The position numbers and the translations under genes were made by a program. A DNA stretch of 64,000 nucleotides. It comes from Glandiceps talaboti. Taxonomy: Eukaryota; Hemichordata; Enteropneusta; Spengelidae. Of this stretch, positions 46,197 through 64,000 are shown piece by piece (position 1 is the stretch's first letter; every line of letters starts with the position of its first letter). The stretch is taken from positions 27,264,176 to 27,328,175 of the forward strand of contig NC_135550.1 in assembly GCF_964340395.1 (NCBI RefSeq). Direction: 5' to 3'. The notes beneath the pieces are model-generated. The model ran no database searches. It had not been told where the DNA came from and saw nothing but the letters and a program-made list of their open reading frames with translations.

Positions 46197-49100
46197 ATGG
46201 CAGTAAATTTTGGAAAAGTATTCCGTCACACAACATCGCGTAGATGGATTTACTCTCGAGTCCGGGAGTTACACAACGGCTATCCAATCATTACTTCTCG
46301 ATTCTCTCGCCAACACGTTTTATCTAATTATAAATGTGGTTGTGGAAGGTTATCAGAAGGTCTTTTACAACGGACTAACATAGCAATGTCATGTGTACGT
46401 TTGATGCACCCTGGTAATCCCAAAGGCGAAGCAATTATGAATATATTTGATCGTAATGCAAAACGACTACAGAGAAACCGAGCTGCAGTTTTGGAAGATG
46501 CCCATGTTTACGACTATCTGAAAGACGAGGTATGGTCTAACTAATGACACACAGTTATAAGTAAAATCAAAGTTACCGGTAATAAACATGAAGAGAAGGA
46601 TACAATTGTTAAGAGATGGCATTCACTGATTCAGTGGAGTCTTGGAAGATGATCAGTTGGCACTTCATTTGCATATCTTGTGGCTTTATTTTTGTTCATA
46701 TATGCGCCTACGGCTTACTAATAAAAGGTGGGTGGAAAAGCCAAATTAACTGCTCTTTGTTAAGAGCATCGCATAAATGCAAATCAACATTTTCCTAGGT
46801 TTTATTCACTTATGACAGTTCAATATATCTTATTGTCTTCTATTTTCTTTAAGGTTGCATTTCGAGTAAGTGATAGACTGAGAGACATTACAAGGTAGGT
46901 TTACTCCTTCTAATAATCGTCAATCCACTACTGTCCTAACTATATTGTTGTCATGATTTGGCAACCATGATTAAAGAGAAGGAAGTTTGCATAGATTTCC
47001 ATACCTTGTTGCCATGGTTATAATTTTGTCTGCAAACTCTTGGAAACAATCTGGGTCACTCATATTTTCCTGACTGAAAACTAGTTTTCATAGTCGTGTA
47101 ATTGTAAAATAAAAAATCAGGCTCAATGTAATTAACTTTGCAATAGCAACACAACTTGTTAACTCATGAACAACTTGTGCTGATTCAAGAAAAGAGACAA
47201 AATGGCATCTTACCTACAATGTAGAAATCTACAGTGACAATAAAAAGAATTGATTGTACACTACATGTTTTTCAATAATCGATGCATTGTAGCTTTGAGT
47301 GACATTTTGCTGTTTGTTAATGGAAACAATTTCTACAATGTGTTCCACATGAAAGGGTTAGGTATGATAGACTATAAGTTTGGTTCCCCATTGTTGTGTT
47401 TGATTTTATTTCCAAGGGACCTCTACTTTGCTCATGTGCATGGAAACTTTGAGTTTGGGTTTTAACATTGTTTTGAAGCATATATATACACTTATATATA
47501 TATATGTTTAATAGAATGTCTAGTGATGGTGTTAGTGATGGTGTTACACTCACATAATTGTGTATCTAAACAACAATCAAACCTGCACTGTAGACACTTC
47601 TAGCAATAAGCCATTCCAGGCTGCAAACAGAAAATTGAGAATACAGTGCCCTCGCTCAAATGGGATGTATCATCACCTCACAGTACTGTTTGTCCCTTGG
47701 TTTTCTGCAGAAGTGTAAATCAGGGATGTTTTCCATATTGTTCAGTCACCAAAGAAAGCAGCAGACAGGAAGTAGAGCACCACCATGGCAAATTTTTGAA
47801 AGGCCTATTGTAAGGTAGACATATTGATAATCATTTTTCACTTTATTTCCAGGAAATTTCCCATTGCGCTTGACCTTGGTTGTGGTAAAGGTCATATAGC
47901 AAAATACATGCGTGATGTAAGTTTATTAATTTGTTAAATTATTCTGTAGGAATGTCCAATCAATTGGTTTTTATAAAAAACATACATATATTGTACCTTA
48001 GGTAATGAGATTACATGTATAAAGTTTGCAAAGAAAATTACTAGTGCTGATCGCTTTTTGATAAGTCTCCTTTTTAACTAAATCAGAGAAGGAGAAGGTC
48101 TTTGGAAATAACAACTTACTCACAGGACTGAAGACCATTATTGATTTGGGACAGCTTACATCTGTATAGCTTAGCCTGTTTAGTAATGCCGTGCAACCAC
48201 CTGAGATGATTTACACAGTAAAAGACATATCGACATGACTAGTTCATTAACCATAGACATAATTGTGGATGAATATATTACTGTTTCAAAGGATATATGA
48301 ACGAGTTAGTCATGCTTACTCTTCATCCAGAAATGCCACAACTTTTACTACAAAATAAAAACTAAACTGTTTAAAGAAATTAAAGATGTATCATCTACAT
48401 GGTAGTACATGTATACTAGTGTTTATTGTCAGTACATGGTAGTACATGTATACTAGTGTTTATTGTCAGTACATGGTAGTACATGTATACTAGTGTTTAT
48501 TGTCAGTACATGGTAGTACATGTATACTAGTGTTTATTGTCAGTACATGGTAGTACATGTATACTAGTGTTTATTGTCAGTACATGGTAGTACATGTATA
48601 CTAGTGTTTATTGTCAGTACATGGTAGTACATGTATACTAGTGTTTATTGTCAGTACATGGTAGTACATGTATACTAGTGTTTATTGTCAGTACATGGTA
48701 GTACATGTATACTAGTGTTTATTGTCAGTACATGGTAGTACATGTATACTAGTGTTTATTGTCAGTACATGGTAGTACATGTATACTAGTGTTTATTGTC
48801 AGTACATGGTAGTACATGTATACTAGTGTTTATTGTCAGTACATGGTAGTACATGTATACTAGTGTTTATTGTCAGTACATGGTAGTACATGTATACTAG
48901 TGTTTATTGTCAGTACATGGTAGTACATGTATACTAGTGTTTATTGTCAGTACATGGTAGTACATGTATACTAGTGTTTATTGTCAGTACATGGTAGTAC
49001 ATGTATACTAGTGTTTATTGTCAGTACATGGTAGTACATGTATACTAGTGTTTATTGTCAGTACATGGTAGTACATGTATACTAGTGTTTATTGTCAGTA

Positions 49101-52100
49101 CATGGTAGTACATATATACTAGTGTTTATTGTCAGTACATGGTAGTACATGTATACTAGTGTTTATTGTCAGTACATGGTAGTACATGTATACTAGTGTT
49201 TATTGTCAGTACATGGTAGTACATGTATACTAGTGTTTATTGTCAGTACATGGTAGTACATGTATACCAGTGTTTATTGTCAGTACATGGTAGTACATGT
49301 ATACTAGTGTTTATTGTCAGTACATGGTAGTACATGTATACTAGTGTTTATTGTCAGTACATGGTAGTACATGTATACTAGTGTTTATTGTCAGTACATG
49401 GTAGTACATGTATACTAGTGTTTATTGTCAGTACATGGTAGTACATGTATACTAGTGTTTATTGTCAGTACATGGTAGTACATGTATACTAGTGTTTATT
49501 GTTTCCTTTTAATAGGATATGGTAGATTCACTGTATCAATGTGACATATCGGAGAAGATGTTGGTAAGGAATTATGTGTTTTATGTATGATCTACAATTT
49601 AATATTATAGTGTTTGCATTATAAAGCCACCCTATCACTGTTGGCTAGTGCTGCTTTCAACTACATGGAAATGGATTTTGAGATGCATTGTTTTCAAAAC
49701 TTGGAAATTTTCATTTAGGGTATATAGGGTTTTTCCTGTAAGCTGGAATATAACAATTATTTGCTTACTGGTACCTGAGAATGTTCATTATTAGTAGTGG
49801 ATATCAATTTTTTGTGTGGCTGGTGTAAGATGTGGTTATGTCACCAAACCAGCAACTTCTACATGCCTTTGTGATTTGTTCTTTCTAGGAGACATGTTCC
49901 AGTTGTGAGGATGTGCCGACATTTAAGGTGATGTGTGATGAAGAGTTTTTACCCTTCAAAGAAAATTCCTTGGATTTAGTTGTTAGTAGTCTAAGGTAGG
50001 TGTTTCTTTGACTCTGAAAAGTTCACAAATCATATCTCAGACCAGAGAGTTGATATTACTGTTATTGCAGCCACTTGCCCTTTCTTGTTTATTAATAGGT
50101 ACCATAGATACAGTGATCCTTTGATTACCATGTCAACTAGCTACCTTTTCCTTCACATGTTTGTATTTATACCAAGTATGGTATTTGCAGGTCAAAAACC
50201 ATACCACTTTCTTTATCCATGTAGCTTTACAACAATAATTAAAATGATAGCTGTGTTGGTAAAATGTAAATCTATCAAGCCCATGTCAATGACAAATGAC
50301 AGAATGAATGCAAGTGCCTGACATAGAGGGCAGGCTTTATGTAATGGTGAAATTGGACCCGAACAAATTTCAACTCAGTCTTTTTGCATTTCCAGCTTAC
50401 ATTGGGTGAATGATCTTCCTGGTGCATTACGACAGGTATGTTTTACCATCAAATGGACAGATTTATACATGTATAGACAAAACTATTGTGTGTTTGTTTT
50501 CTTGATATTCATAATACAACAAACAGCAACACCTTGCTGTCAAAATTGTTAGCATTCTTCCACATACAGAGAAACAAGTTAAGCAAAACTTCAGGTAATG
50601 GTCTAGGATAGACTTGAAAATACTTTAATGACTAACAAAGGCAATTTTGTATTGAATGACATTACAAAGAAAGCCTGCAAGGTCTGCCTTGGTAGGTAGA
50701 GATTTTCCAATGAAAAGTGTGGTGAGGTATTGCATATATTGACATGTATTCATACTTTTCTTGGAGTATTTTCTCATTTTTGTTCAAATTTTCAAGGATA
50801 TCTCCTAACTGCAAGGCCACAATAAGAACAACCAGAGAATTTTTTATTTTTACTCATATGACATATGACAATTTTTCTTTTCAGATAAATTTATGTTTGA
50901 AGAAAGATTCCCCATTTATAGGTGCTATGTTTGGTGGTGATACACTATTTGAATTACGATGTTCTCTACAATTGGCAGAGACAGAAAGAGAAGGGGTAAG
51001 GTGTAACACTGTTTATTTTGACTTTTGAAAAACCTGTCCCCACAATATTGATGTGCTATTAGGTTAGATTATGATATTTCATGTATTTACATATTTATGT
51101 CACAGAAAGTTATCAAGATGATTAAAGAGTAAGCATGTATTGATTTGTTACGATACAGACACAGTTCAATCAGAAAACTGATTTTTTTAAAGAGGAATTG
51201 TTGGCTGTGAAAGGATTCATGTAATGTGTTTTGCATAAGTCTTCTAAAAGACATTACAATAAGTAACACTAAATGGCAAAGACTATTAATCCAGCTGTGA
51301 ATATTTTCTTGAAGTGTTTTTATCTGTAATATATGCCTGGTGCTGTCAAACATCAACAATCTCAAATCTTATTAAACATGCTGAGATGTGAAACCTACAC
51401 TTTAAATGTTGCATTCCTTCTTAAAGGGTTTTGCTCCACACATTTCACCGTTCACTGATGTAAGAGATGTTGGTAATCTTCTAACAAGAGCTGGTTTTAA
51501 TTTACTGACAGTGGTAAGTTTCCTCCTTCAGTTTTCACACTACCAGAACTGTTTTTAATTTACTGACAGAGGTAAGTTTCATCCCTCGGCTTTCCACTTG
51601 CCAGGGATAGGGAATGGTTTCAAAGCAACCAATATACTAGTAACTTGTGCAACTGCCAATAGCAAAACATCCCAATTCATGCAACCACTCACCTGGTGAT
51701 AATTGGAGTTCAGAATACATTACACTGTTTAAATTTGAACAGAGTCATGAAGAACCTGAAGGTGAAAACACGTACTAAAGTAAGCGTCACAGCAAGGCAA
51801 CTCTTTGTCTACTCTTCAAATAGTCAGATTTCAAGTACTTTACTATCAGCATGCTGTATTCAAATCTAATGAATATGATTAATATCGTAATTTTGTTATA
51901 TATGCAGACCAATATGTTTTGAGTAAATGGTGTCACTTGTTTTGACAGTCATATTTGTTGACTGTTAACATATGTACAAAATTAGCAGTGAACCCAAGTA
52001 ATTGTAGTGAGTTTGATTTAATGAAATAAGACTCTTCCTCATAAAAGGTAAAATTATTTCAAGGATGGGGTAATCGACAACTTTTATTGCAGTACATTTT

Positions 52101-53808
52101 ATGTAGCAAGTATGGATTGATATGTATGATCATACCAGAAGCAAATAGTAATAATGTTAGTGCCAAATCTATATACAGTTATGCATGTCATTTGCAATGT
52201 ATCTGGGCACTTACACATTCTCTATTTTGAGCCTATGAGGGTCAGCCACATTTATGGAAATCTGTTATCACCAATAACAGTAAAATTACCATTACTATAC
52301 TTTAGGATATTGATGAGGTGACCGTCAATTATCCATCCATGTTTGAAGTGATGCATGATTTAAAAGGTATGGCTGAAAACAACGCAGCATGGTCCAGAAA
52401 ATTACTTTTACACAGGGATACAATGATGGCTGCTGCTTCTATTTACAAAGGTTTGTGATATACATGTACAGTGTACTATACATACATAAAGTCAAATTTC
52501 ATTTTTTATTGGTTTATTATGTGCATCTTGGTTCCACAGTACGTAGCCATAGTTTGAAATATATTAGTTACATTGAAAGAAATTGGTTTCTTTTGTCATC
52601 TGTGGATTATTCATATATAAACAGAGTTGTACAAACAAGCAATTTTTTGATAATTAGATTTTGCTTACATGTTTTTTTGGAGACAATGATTGGTAATGAT
52701 TCATAGCTAATAATGTATACTTGTCATGAGGCATCTCTATTTCTCTCACAAGATATATACTTGTAAATGAAAAGAAGAAATGAGAACTGCATAATGAACA
52801 TGTCAGATACTGATAAATGAAATGTGTGAAATAATATGATATTGTATTGGTTTGTGTATATTTTAGAAATCAGATTTCATTAGTGAGTACTTCTTGACCA
52901 AAGGTCAAATTTATGTTTTTTTATTATTTAAGAGATGTATGCAAATGAAGATGGATCAGTTCCAGCAACATTTCAAATCTTATATCTGATTGGTTGGAAA
53001 CCAGATGACAAACAGGTGAATAATTTTTATCTTTATTTTCTGACTTTCATCATAGTATTTGTACAAAATTTAAGTAAGCACCATTTGAAGTGGTGAGAGT
53101 TTACTGATGTATTTAAAGAAATAACTTTTTTAGACAAAAGATTATGTATGTTAGTAGTGCTTTACTAGAGTGAAATGTTTTGATTCTGATACCAGCATAA
53201 TTCACACCATAGGCATCAGCAGATTTTTTTTCTAAATGTAGTGGTTTCAATACATGCAATAAGTTTTCAAAACCGGATTCATTTTATAAAGATATGTAAT
53301 GTATATGAAGAATATGAAGTTATGGTCCATGCCAGTTCTTGACCTTGAACTAATGATGACTGTCAAAATGATTTCTCATAACATTTATTTACTAATTCTC
53401 AAAGTTGCACTAGCTGGAACTAGAACAATTTTTGAAATCATAATAGATGAAATGGGCCGCTAATTAAAAAGATTAATTGACATTTACAGTGCCATATTTT
53501 AACATTTTCAAGTGAATGTATTGTCAGTTGTCTGATTGAAAAGTGATATCCCAGTTACAGCTGCTGCAGGTTTACGAAATTTGATATGTTGGGGAGAGGA
53601 ATAGTGTAGTTTAGTCGATATAACCCAACAAATTGTCCATAATTTTATGGAAGTGTGTGTAAATATGTATATTGGCAGCCATGTACATGATGAACTTCTG
53701 TTTTTGCATTAACTAAATCCTGATTTCTATCCACAGCTAAAGCCAGCTAAGAGGGGTTCAGCAACTGTGTCTATGAAGGACTTGGAGAGTATACATCAGC
53801 CAAAATGA
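46197..53808 (+). CDS. NDUFAF5: NDUFAF5, complex I assembly factor (11 coding exons, 376 aa)
   Basis: Exons: 46197-46529, 46854-46894, 47853-47916, 49516-49563, 49889-49995, 50396-50435, 50885-50995, 51427-51513, 52306-52450, 52933-53015, 53737-53808. All GT-AG borders and phases agree; total 1131 nt. The basic, Ser/Arg-rich N-terminus suits a mitochondrial targeting peptide. SAM-binding motif I is [13 protein letters not shown]. Further family signatures are [38 protein letters not shown] and [15 protein letters not shown], and RGSATVS near the end. In human, NDUFAF5 acts in the matrix early in complex I assembly and hydroxylates an arginine of NDUFS7. The length is close to the human protein (345) plus a longer leader. 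Intron 3 contains a large minisatellite. The gene converges on the SLC51A-like gene. Confidence 0.96.
48396..49502. repeat. NDUFAF5: 37-bp minisatellite in NDUFAF5 intron 3, about 30 copies
   Basis: The unit is GTACATGGTAGTACATGTAT followed by ACTAGTGTTTATTGTCA. The copies are almost identical; I see only two variant units (ACATATATAC near 49110 and GTATACCAG near 49265). The last unit runs into the TTCCTTTTAATAG acceptor of exon 4 (49516). Each unit carries a TTATTGTCAG that looks like a weak splice acceptor. Confidence 0.98.
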
Positions 53809-53881
53809 GGATCTCTACAAATCAGAGACATGTGATTATAGTAATGCTTCTGCATTTTTAAAGGATTGAAAACACTTGGTA

Positions 53882-53887
53882 AATAAA
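53882..53887 (+). promoter_or_regulatory. NDUFAF5: Possible NDUFAF5 polyadenylation signal
   Basis: AATAAA 74 bases after the stop codon. A second AATAAA lies at 54454-54459, so a longer 3' end is possible. Confidence 0.55.
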
Positions 53888-54519
53888 GTAGAGTTCATAG
53901 ATTTTATATGCTACACGTATTTTGTAGTAGCAGCTCTACGTGTTTGTCAGAAATGATGTGAAAGAAGATGACACTGTCTTGGAGTAAACAAAGGGAGCAA
54001 CATTTCTGTAGGTGCTGGAATTGTCAGAGTATCTCATGTAGTTTGTGAACTTCTGATGTCAATAGTAAATAATACAGTGAAATTTTGAGATCAAGCAAGA
54101 CAAATATGTACAACACATGCATAATGCCATGCATGTTGTAACAGCAGTGGTTGCTTTGTAAACTTGTACAGCTGTCTGGTAGTAGTGGATAAAATGCCAA
54201 CCTTTACTGTAGCATGCTGGTGAAACTTTATTGTTTGGAATGTTTGAAATCATGTCTTAGGTGTCCTGCCAAACTGAAGAATAGAGGAAGAAGGCTGTGA
54301 ATGTTCAAAGTCAATTACCAAATACCTTACCTTTATTTGTAATATGTAAAATTACAGCTCAGGAGCAGTCATAAATACATTTCAATAAAAATACCAATAC
54401 TTTATCAATGTACAACGTTGATACTATTATATTCTTCAGTTTAGTTTTGATTAAATAAAGACAGTCCTGCTATACATTACAGAGTATCTGCTTGAATGAT
54501 TGGTATACCAACTGTAACA

Positions 54520-54780
54520 TACTTTGACATGGTACTCCCAACCACAGAATACTGTGACATGGTTCTCCCAACCACAGCATACTGTGACATGGTACTCCCA
54601 ACCACAGCATACCGTTACATAGTTCTCCCAACCACAGCATACCGTTACATGGTACTTCCAATCACAGAATACTGTGACATGGCATTCCCAACCACAGCAT
54701 ACCATGACATGGTTCTCCCAATCACAGCACACTGTTACATGATATTCCTGACCACTCCATACTGTGGCATGGTATAACTA
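54520..54780. repeat. 30-bp minisatellite, about nine copies
   Basis: Diverged units of CATGGTACTCCCAACCACAG plus a variable CATACTGTGA part. Because the period is a multiple of three, both strands read open as 10-residue repeats (MVLPTTAYCD-like on plus, VTVCCGWENH-like on minus). It lies between the convergent genes; coding is unlikely. Confidence 0.92.
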
Positions 54781-55351
54781 ATTTGTTACTCAGACTTTCT
54801 TGACTTTTGATTACATTGACTATACATTTGTTATCCCTAACATAGAGGCCATCACCACTGCTATTAACTAAGTGAAACAACTACACTATACACTTTAATG
54901 GTAAAACTAGTAAATACACACACTTCATTAAATATCTCATTAGTATTATTACAGTTAACCACTTTTCATTGTTACATGTCCCCATGTATTGAGAGAGAAA
55001 AAGAGAGCATGTTTCACTGTATTTGGAAATTGAGTGTAGTCTAAGATTTGACAACGAAAAGTGGAATGTGATGCAGTTCTAATTCGTAGTTTATAAGACA
55101 AAGTGCATGATAAAACAAATCAAAACACAATTTACAAATTTAGATGAATTTCCATGCAGAGTGACATTATGAATCTGTTTTAGCCAATACTTCAAAATAT
55201 TTTTGTTTACAAATTCCAAATTTGTTGTTCATTGATGTGGCGAAATCAATTCAGGTGTACAATACAATACCTTCATATGTATATGTGAATATTTCAAAAT
55301 GTATTATATAGAACTGTACCTATAACATTGGAACACTCCTACATTATGTAA

Positions 55352-55376
55352 CTCACACACACACACACACACACTC
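55352..55376. repeat. Short (CA)n microsatellite
   Basis: About 12 CA units just 3' of the SLC51A-like stop codon. Confidence 0.9.
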
Positions 55377-55510
55377 GTGAGCATATTTGGAATTTTTAAC
55401 TAGTAATTTCCCTATCACATTAGTAGACAAACAGTTTGCACCAATACAGGTGACGTCGATGACAGATCGGTACTCGTTATGACGTCATGATAATAATTTC
55501 AGATGACGGC

Positions 55511-60294
<4,784 letters not shown>

Positions 60295-63200
60295 CTCACC
60301 CCTCCGTTTGAAAACAAACATTTAAGCAACTAATCTGTATACATAATGTTGGGGAGCCATGGATGAGAATTAATCTATCACGTTTGTATATTTGAAAAAA
60401 GATAAATGAAACAACTTATACCAAGTCCTTGTTTGTTACGGTAAAATTGTTTTATCGATTAAAATCCAAAAGGAATGCCCAATTCTCATCCATATGACTA
60501 CACACATTACGATAATGAAAGGTCAGTACATATGATGGCTAATGTCATTAGTAGTGTGGACAACTCAAGGGGAATACCCCTCTCCTCTGGGGTCCTAGGT
60601 GGTCTTCCCTTGCGGCGGTTTAAAACACTTTTCAGCCAATTCCAAAGTTTTGTAATGGATTCACCCATGGTATAAGTTTAGACGTAAATACATAGAGTCA
60701 CTGACAAATGTAACTTTTCACACAAATGGTAAGTCAACATTAATCTAGAAGTCGTTCAAAGGTAATAAAAATCCAATTACTGATTCGTCGCAAACCAGAG
60801 AAGTAAGAATATATTTCCTTGTAAAGTAACACTATCTTGTTCTCTGTTCTTTTGGCACAAACTTTGCGTGTTGGAAATCTAAGCGCAACACCAATTTGTT
60901 GATACCATAACTTGTTATCACATGATACATGTATGTGCATAATAATACATGATGTGATGATGATACGAATTACATAGCGATAAAGAGAAATGTTAAACCC
61001 ACTCCTATCACAAATAATACATATCATGCTATACATTATATGATAGACTCTCGCAATGATTGGGTTTTATATAATCTGATGATGTTGAGTTTGATGCCTG
61101 GCTGGCTGAATGAACAAATAACCCTTTTGACTGGCGTTGGTGGAGGGTCTATGGCATATATTGATCGACACCTATATTTTATTAACATAACCGTTTTTGC
61201 ATAAGTTACGTATACGATTTGGTGCCATGCCAGGGAGTGACTCTAACACCTTAACTGGATCGGAGTATTGTTTTCGGATGAAATGTGGTTGAAATGTTAG
61301 CTATAACTTTTGTCTTTATTGATATTACAGGATAATATGCGGTTTAAGATTTATGGACATACCTAGTGTTTATACCTGTGCGGTCTAAGATTTAGCGAGA
61401 GTCTAGTGCTATATAAATAATCAAATAACTTCAACTACTTTGGCTATCAGTTGTGGCATACAAATGTCATTCATACTCACCATCTGAAATCCTAAATATA
61501 GAGTGGCCAATAGACGTGCATCGCTCCGTATCCCACCTGCTTTCATTCATGTTGTTTCACCGGTACTAAACTCACGTACTTACATTTGTGTCATAGGTTA
61601 TTGGACAAAATGTCTGACATTGACCAGTCCAAGCTGAAAGACTGGGTGTTGGCGATGTGAATGTCTCCTTTCGTATGGCAAAATTTCTATACATTCCATT
61701 CGCTATTCATAGTCCAATACGCATATTAAATGATTTTTTTCTGACAAAGATCGCATGCATTTGCATTTGCCTATTGATCAGATATAGCATTTTCCTTTGT
61801 TATGCACTGTTACATTACATTACATTACTTTGTCACAAGCGGAAGTGTGGAGCTAATACTTACTAGTATGTTGACGTTAAGAGTGACAATTGTCAAAATA
61901 TTTTCATGATGCTGTATGTTGCTGAGGCAAGGAATGAGCTTACAGATCAAATGTACACTGTAAACGCTCATATAGGAATAATTTACCGTTATTTTCATTA
62001 TTTGCTATGATTAGTTCGACCATATAATTCGCTGACAAAATACCTGAATTCAGTTTTTTTTTAAAATAATGATTGTAGGTTCATGGTAGCGCGGCCTATT
62101 GGCAGTACACATTGCTCCGGCTATATGTACGTAGCAGTGTATCTAGTGCTGAGCCTTGCATATGATCTCAATCAGGTTTTCAGTAGGATTCCGAGGTTTG
62201 ACATTTCATCAGTCATTTCGTCACTCTTTTATCGGAGAGAAAGTTCGAGGCATGTGATTGGTTATTCGTTTCGTTTTCTTTGTAGGTTAAACGGTTACGC
62301 TCAATTATGCCGGAGTACAAATGTCTATAGTCAGCTTTTACAGAATCAACATTACTGCCACGCCTCTACATTTAGTGGTTGTATGTACAACCCAGTGGAT
62401 AATGCAAAACAATAGCTTTAAAACATAAATGTGTGAAGTGCACGATTCATTAATATGACAGCTGCATTATATTCTGATTCCCAGTCCTACTCCACAGGGA
62501 GCGTGCAACAACTGTACCATGTACAGAGCCTTCATTTAAGTTCCCCCAAATCGTTTTATATAGTACAGGTATTGGGAGAAAATAAGGACAATTCACAAGA
62601 AAATGGAAGACCCCGTTTTTCGACTAACAAGAAGATCAGCACAGTGTCTGAATTCAAAACTAAAAATTAGAGCAAATTTAAGTAGTTAGTACATGTATCG
62701 GATAAATCTGACTATGAGTGTCACTGAATACATGATACAATAAACTTACACACAGTAGGCTTTACTTAAAAGCTCACAGGCGATCGTCCAAGCGTGTGTG
62801 GCAATATGCCCAATATTGTGTACGTGGGTTACAAATGGCTGATACTCATGGCTGACTTTCATAACTTTGTAATCGATGACGATGGAGAGAATCAGGACCA
62901 TTTGCGGAGTTTCTCCAGAGATTAAGCGAACAGGTTTCCATGATATTTAATATAGAATATATGCCCGGCCGTAAAATGAGATGCTCAACAAAGTCACCGA
63001 AGTAAACCACTTCCCAAATCATTGCAAGAAACATTTGCGGCACTGACATTTCTTAATATTATTTATCATAGTACAATTAGCTCTCATGGTGCAGCAACAT
63101 ATAATGCGTGGATTGTTGAGCATGGTGTGATAGGGTGTACCTATTCTAGGCTTGTAAATGCATCCCACATAGCCCTATGCGTATACATTTGGACCGTTCT

Positions 63201-64000
63201 TGCTATGGGCGCCTATTACCTTGTCTACTGAAATCGCCTCCTGAACTCTTTACTTCAATGTCTTTAAATCAAGGTATCCATCTCCCAAATGCAAATAAAT
63301 TTTGAATCTAAATCTGAATATAGATATTTCTACTTTTCAAAGGACAGTAAGCACCGAAATAAAGGAGGTTTGGTTTATTCATTATAAACCTATCCATTCC
63401 CGAGAAACATCTTTGTCACACGAAAGTTGATTTCTACTAGACATCTATGTCTTCTCTGTCGTTTAGTCGGGGAGTTCTGATCATGATGAGAAATGAAATA
63501 AACTTGGTGTAATTTAGTGGATCACATTTTCATGCTGTTATGTATTCATAGATCACAGGAATTTAATAAAAGAGTCTGTAGATTTTTCTTTAAATTGGTC
63601 ATAAAATACTTTTAAAAGTCAAACCGGTAATATCATTTGCGAAAAGTAAATTTGTATTCCGGTTTATGATCCGGAATGAATGTTCATTGCCTGTGAATAT
63701 CCGTGAGCATATCACATTTGGTATTTAGAACACTGTCGATTCCGTCAATATATAGCTACGATTTCTTTTTCTTTTCTGTTCTTTTTGCCATGACGTTGTG
63801 AAGAAATCTGAATAATCAGTAGAAATAATTAACATATTCGAGAAAGATTCTAAAAAACATGATTATCTAGACCTATTCAAATTTAAAATCAAGAATTTCT
63901 ACTGACCTTTCGTCAGAGCATGATTAGACCACAGACAAAATCTTAAGCCTCAGTTGTAGTTTTGCAAGTCATATTTCTTTGAAATTTTGTTACCTTTTAT
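60295..64000. other. Right-hand 3.7 kb, no supported gene
   Basis: It should contain the 5' end of the SLC51A-like gene unless that lies beyond the window. One minus-strand stretch near 61580-61655 ends at a good donor (ACAAAT/GTAAGT) with CQTFCPITYDTN in frame, but its phase 0 does not suit the next exon, which needs phase 1. Another minus-strand stretch (about 62945 down to 62755) is open for about 60 codons and ends near GTGTAAGT. Neither is called. Confidence 0.45.

Noticed and set aside
48396-49502. CRISPR-like array in the 37-bp repeats
   Set aside because: The units are head-to-tail with no unique spacers, in an intron of an animal gene, so it is a minisatellite.
61580-61655. Minus-strand candidate first exon of the SLC51A-like gene (CQTFCPITYDTN then GTAAGT)
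   Set aside because: It has a good donor, but its phase 0 end does not join the phase 1 acceptor at 60294 or 60291, and the frame lacks a clear start.
62083-62415. Plus-strand 110-codon open frame
   Set aside because: No motifs, no splice partners and ordinary base composition; probably chance.
62755-62945. Minus-strand stretch of about 60 open codons (with GHIATHAWTIACELLSKAYC)
   Set aside because: No acceptor fits its left end and no family is recognised. Such lengths arise by chance in 64 kb of six-frame sequence.

Overview
The window is AT-rich, intron-rich animal DNA: multi-exon genes with GT-AG introns, many microsatellites and minisatellites, and non-LTR retrotransposon copies. No prokaryotic features were seen. 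The gene content (multi-repeat cadherins, NDUFAF5, an SLC51A-like transporter) and the repeat style (an L1/Tx1-type LINE, 'GGCGCT..TATAAAT(GATT)n' tails, tandem-repeat elements ending in (GACA)n) fit a marine invertebrate such as a hemichordate, lancelet or mollusc. The sequence alone does not settle the species.

Left part (1-44.6 kb): three tandem plus-strand paralogs (A, B, C) of a single-pass cadherin-like receptor. A (1-5013) is cut by the window start. B (8743-27119) and C (30947-43728) are complete and were assembled here from exon phases: 13 coding exons each, about 1229 and 1237 residues. Each has a leader exon, eight cadherin repeats, a membrane-proximal domain, one TM helix, a Cys-rich juxtamembrane stretch and a short tail. 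B and C lie in a recent tandem duplication (unit 1 about 6620-28315, unit 2 about 28846-44635) that includes some 2 kb upstream of the leader exon and a minisatellite after the stop. A is an older paralog with the same intron positions and phases. Later events separate the copies: an intact LINE (11.0-15.65 kb) and other insertions in intron 1 of B, an inverted piece of intron 3 in intron 1 of C, a small element tail in intron 11 of C, and a deletion that replaces the C-terminus of B.

Middle (46.2-53.8 kb): NDUFAF5, the mitochondrial complex I assembly methyltransferase-like protein, plus strand, 11 coding exons, 376 residues. Intron 3 holds about 30 nearly perfect copies of a 37-bp minisatellite that runs up to the splice acceptor. 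A YY1-like motif lies upstream of its start codon.

Right (55.5-60.3 kb, minus strand): an SLC51A (organic solute transporter alpha)-like gene, convergent with NDUFAF5. Eight coding exons are identified and the N-terminal exon is not. From 60.3 kb to the end no gene could be supported.

The cadherin cluster is the main biological unit: cell-surface adhesion or recognition proteins that share an ectodomain design and differ in their C-termini. Protein and exon assignments come from reading splice sites, phases and family motifs by eye; no alignment or database search was run.
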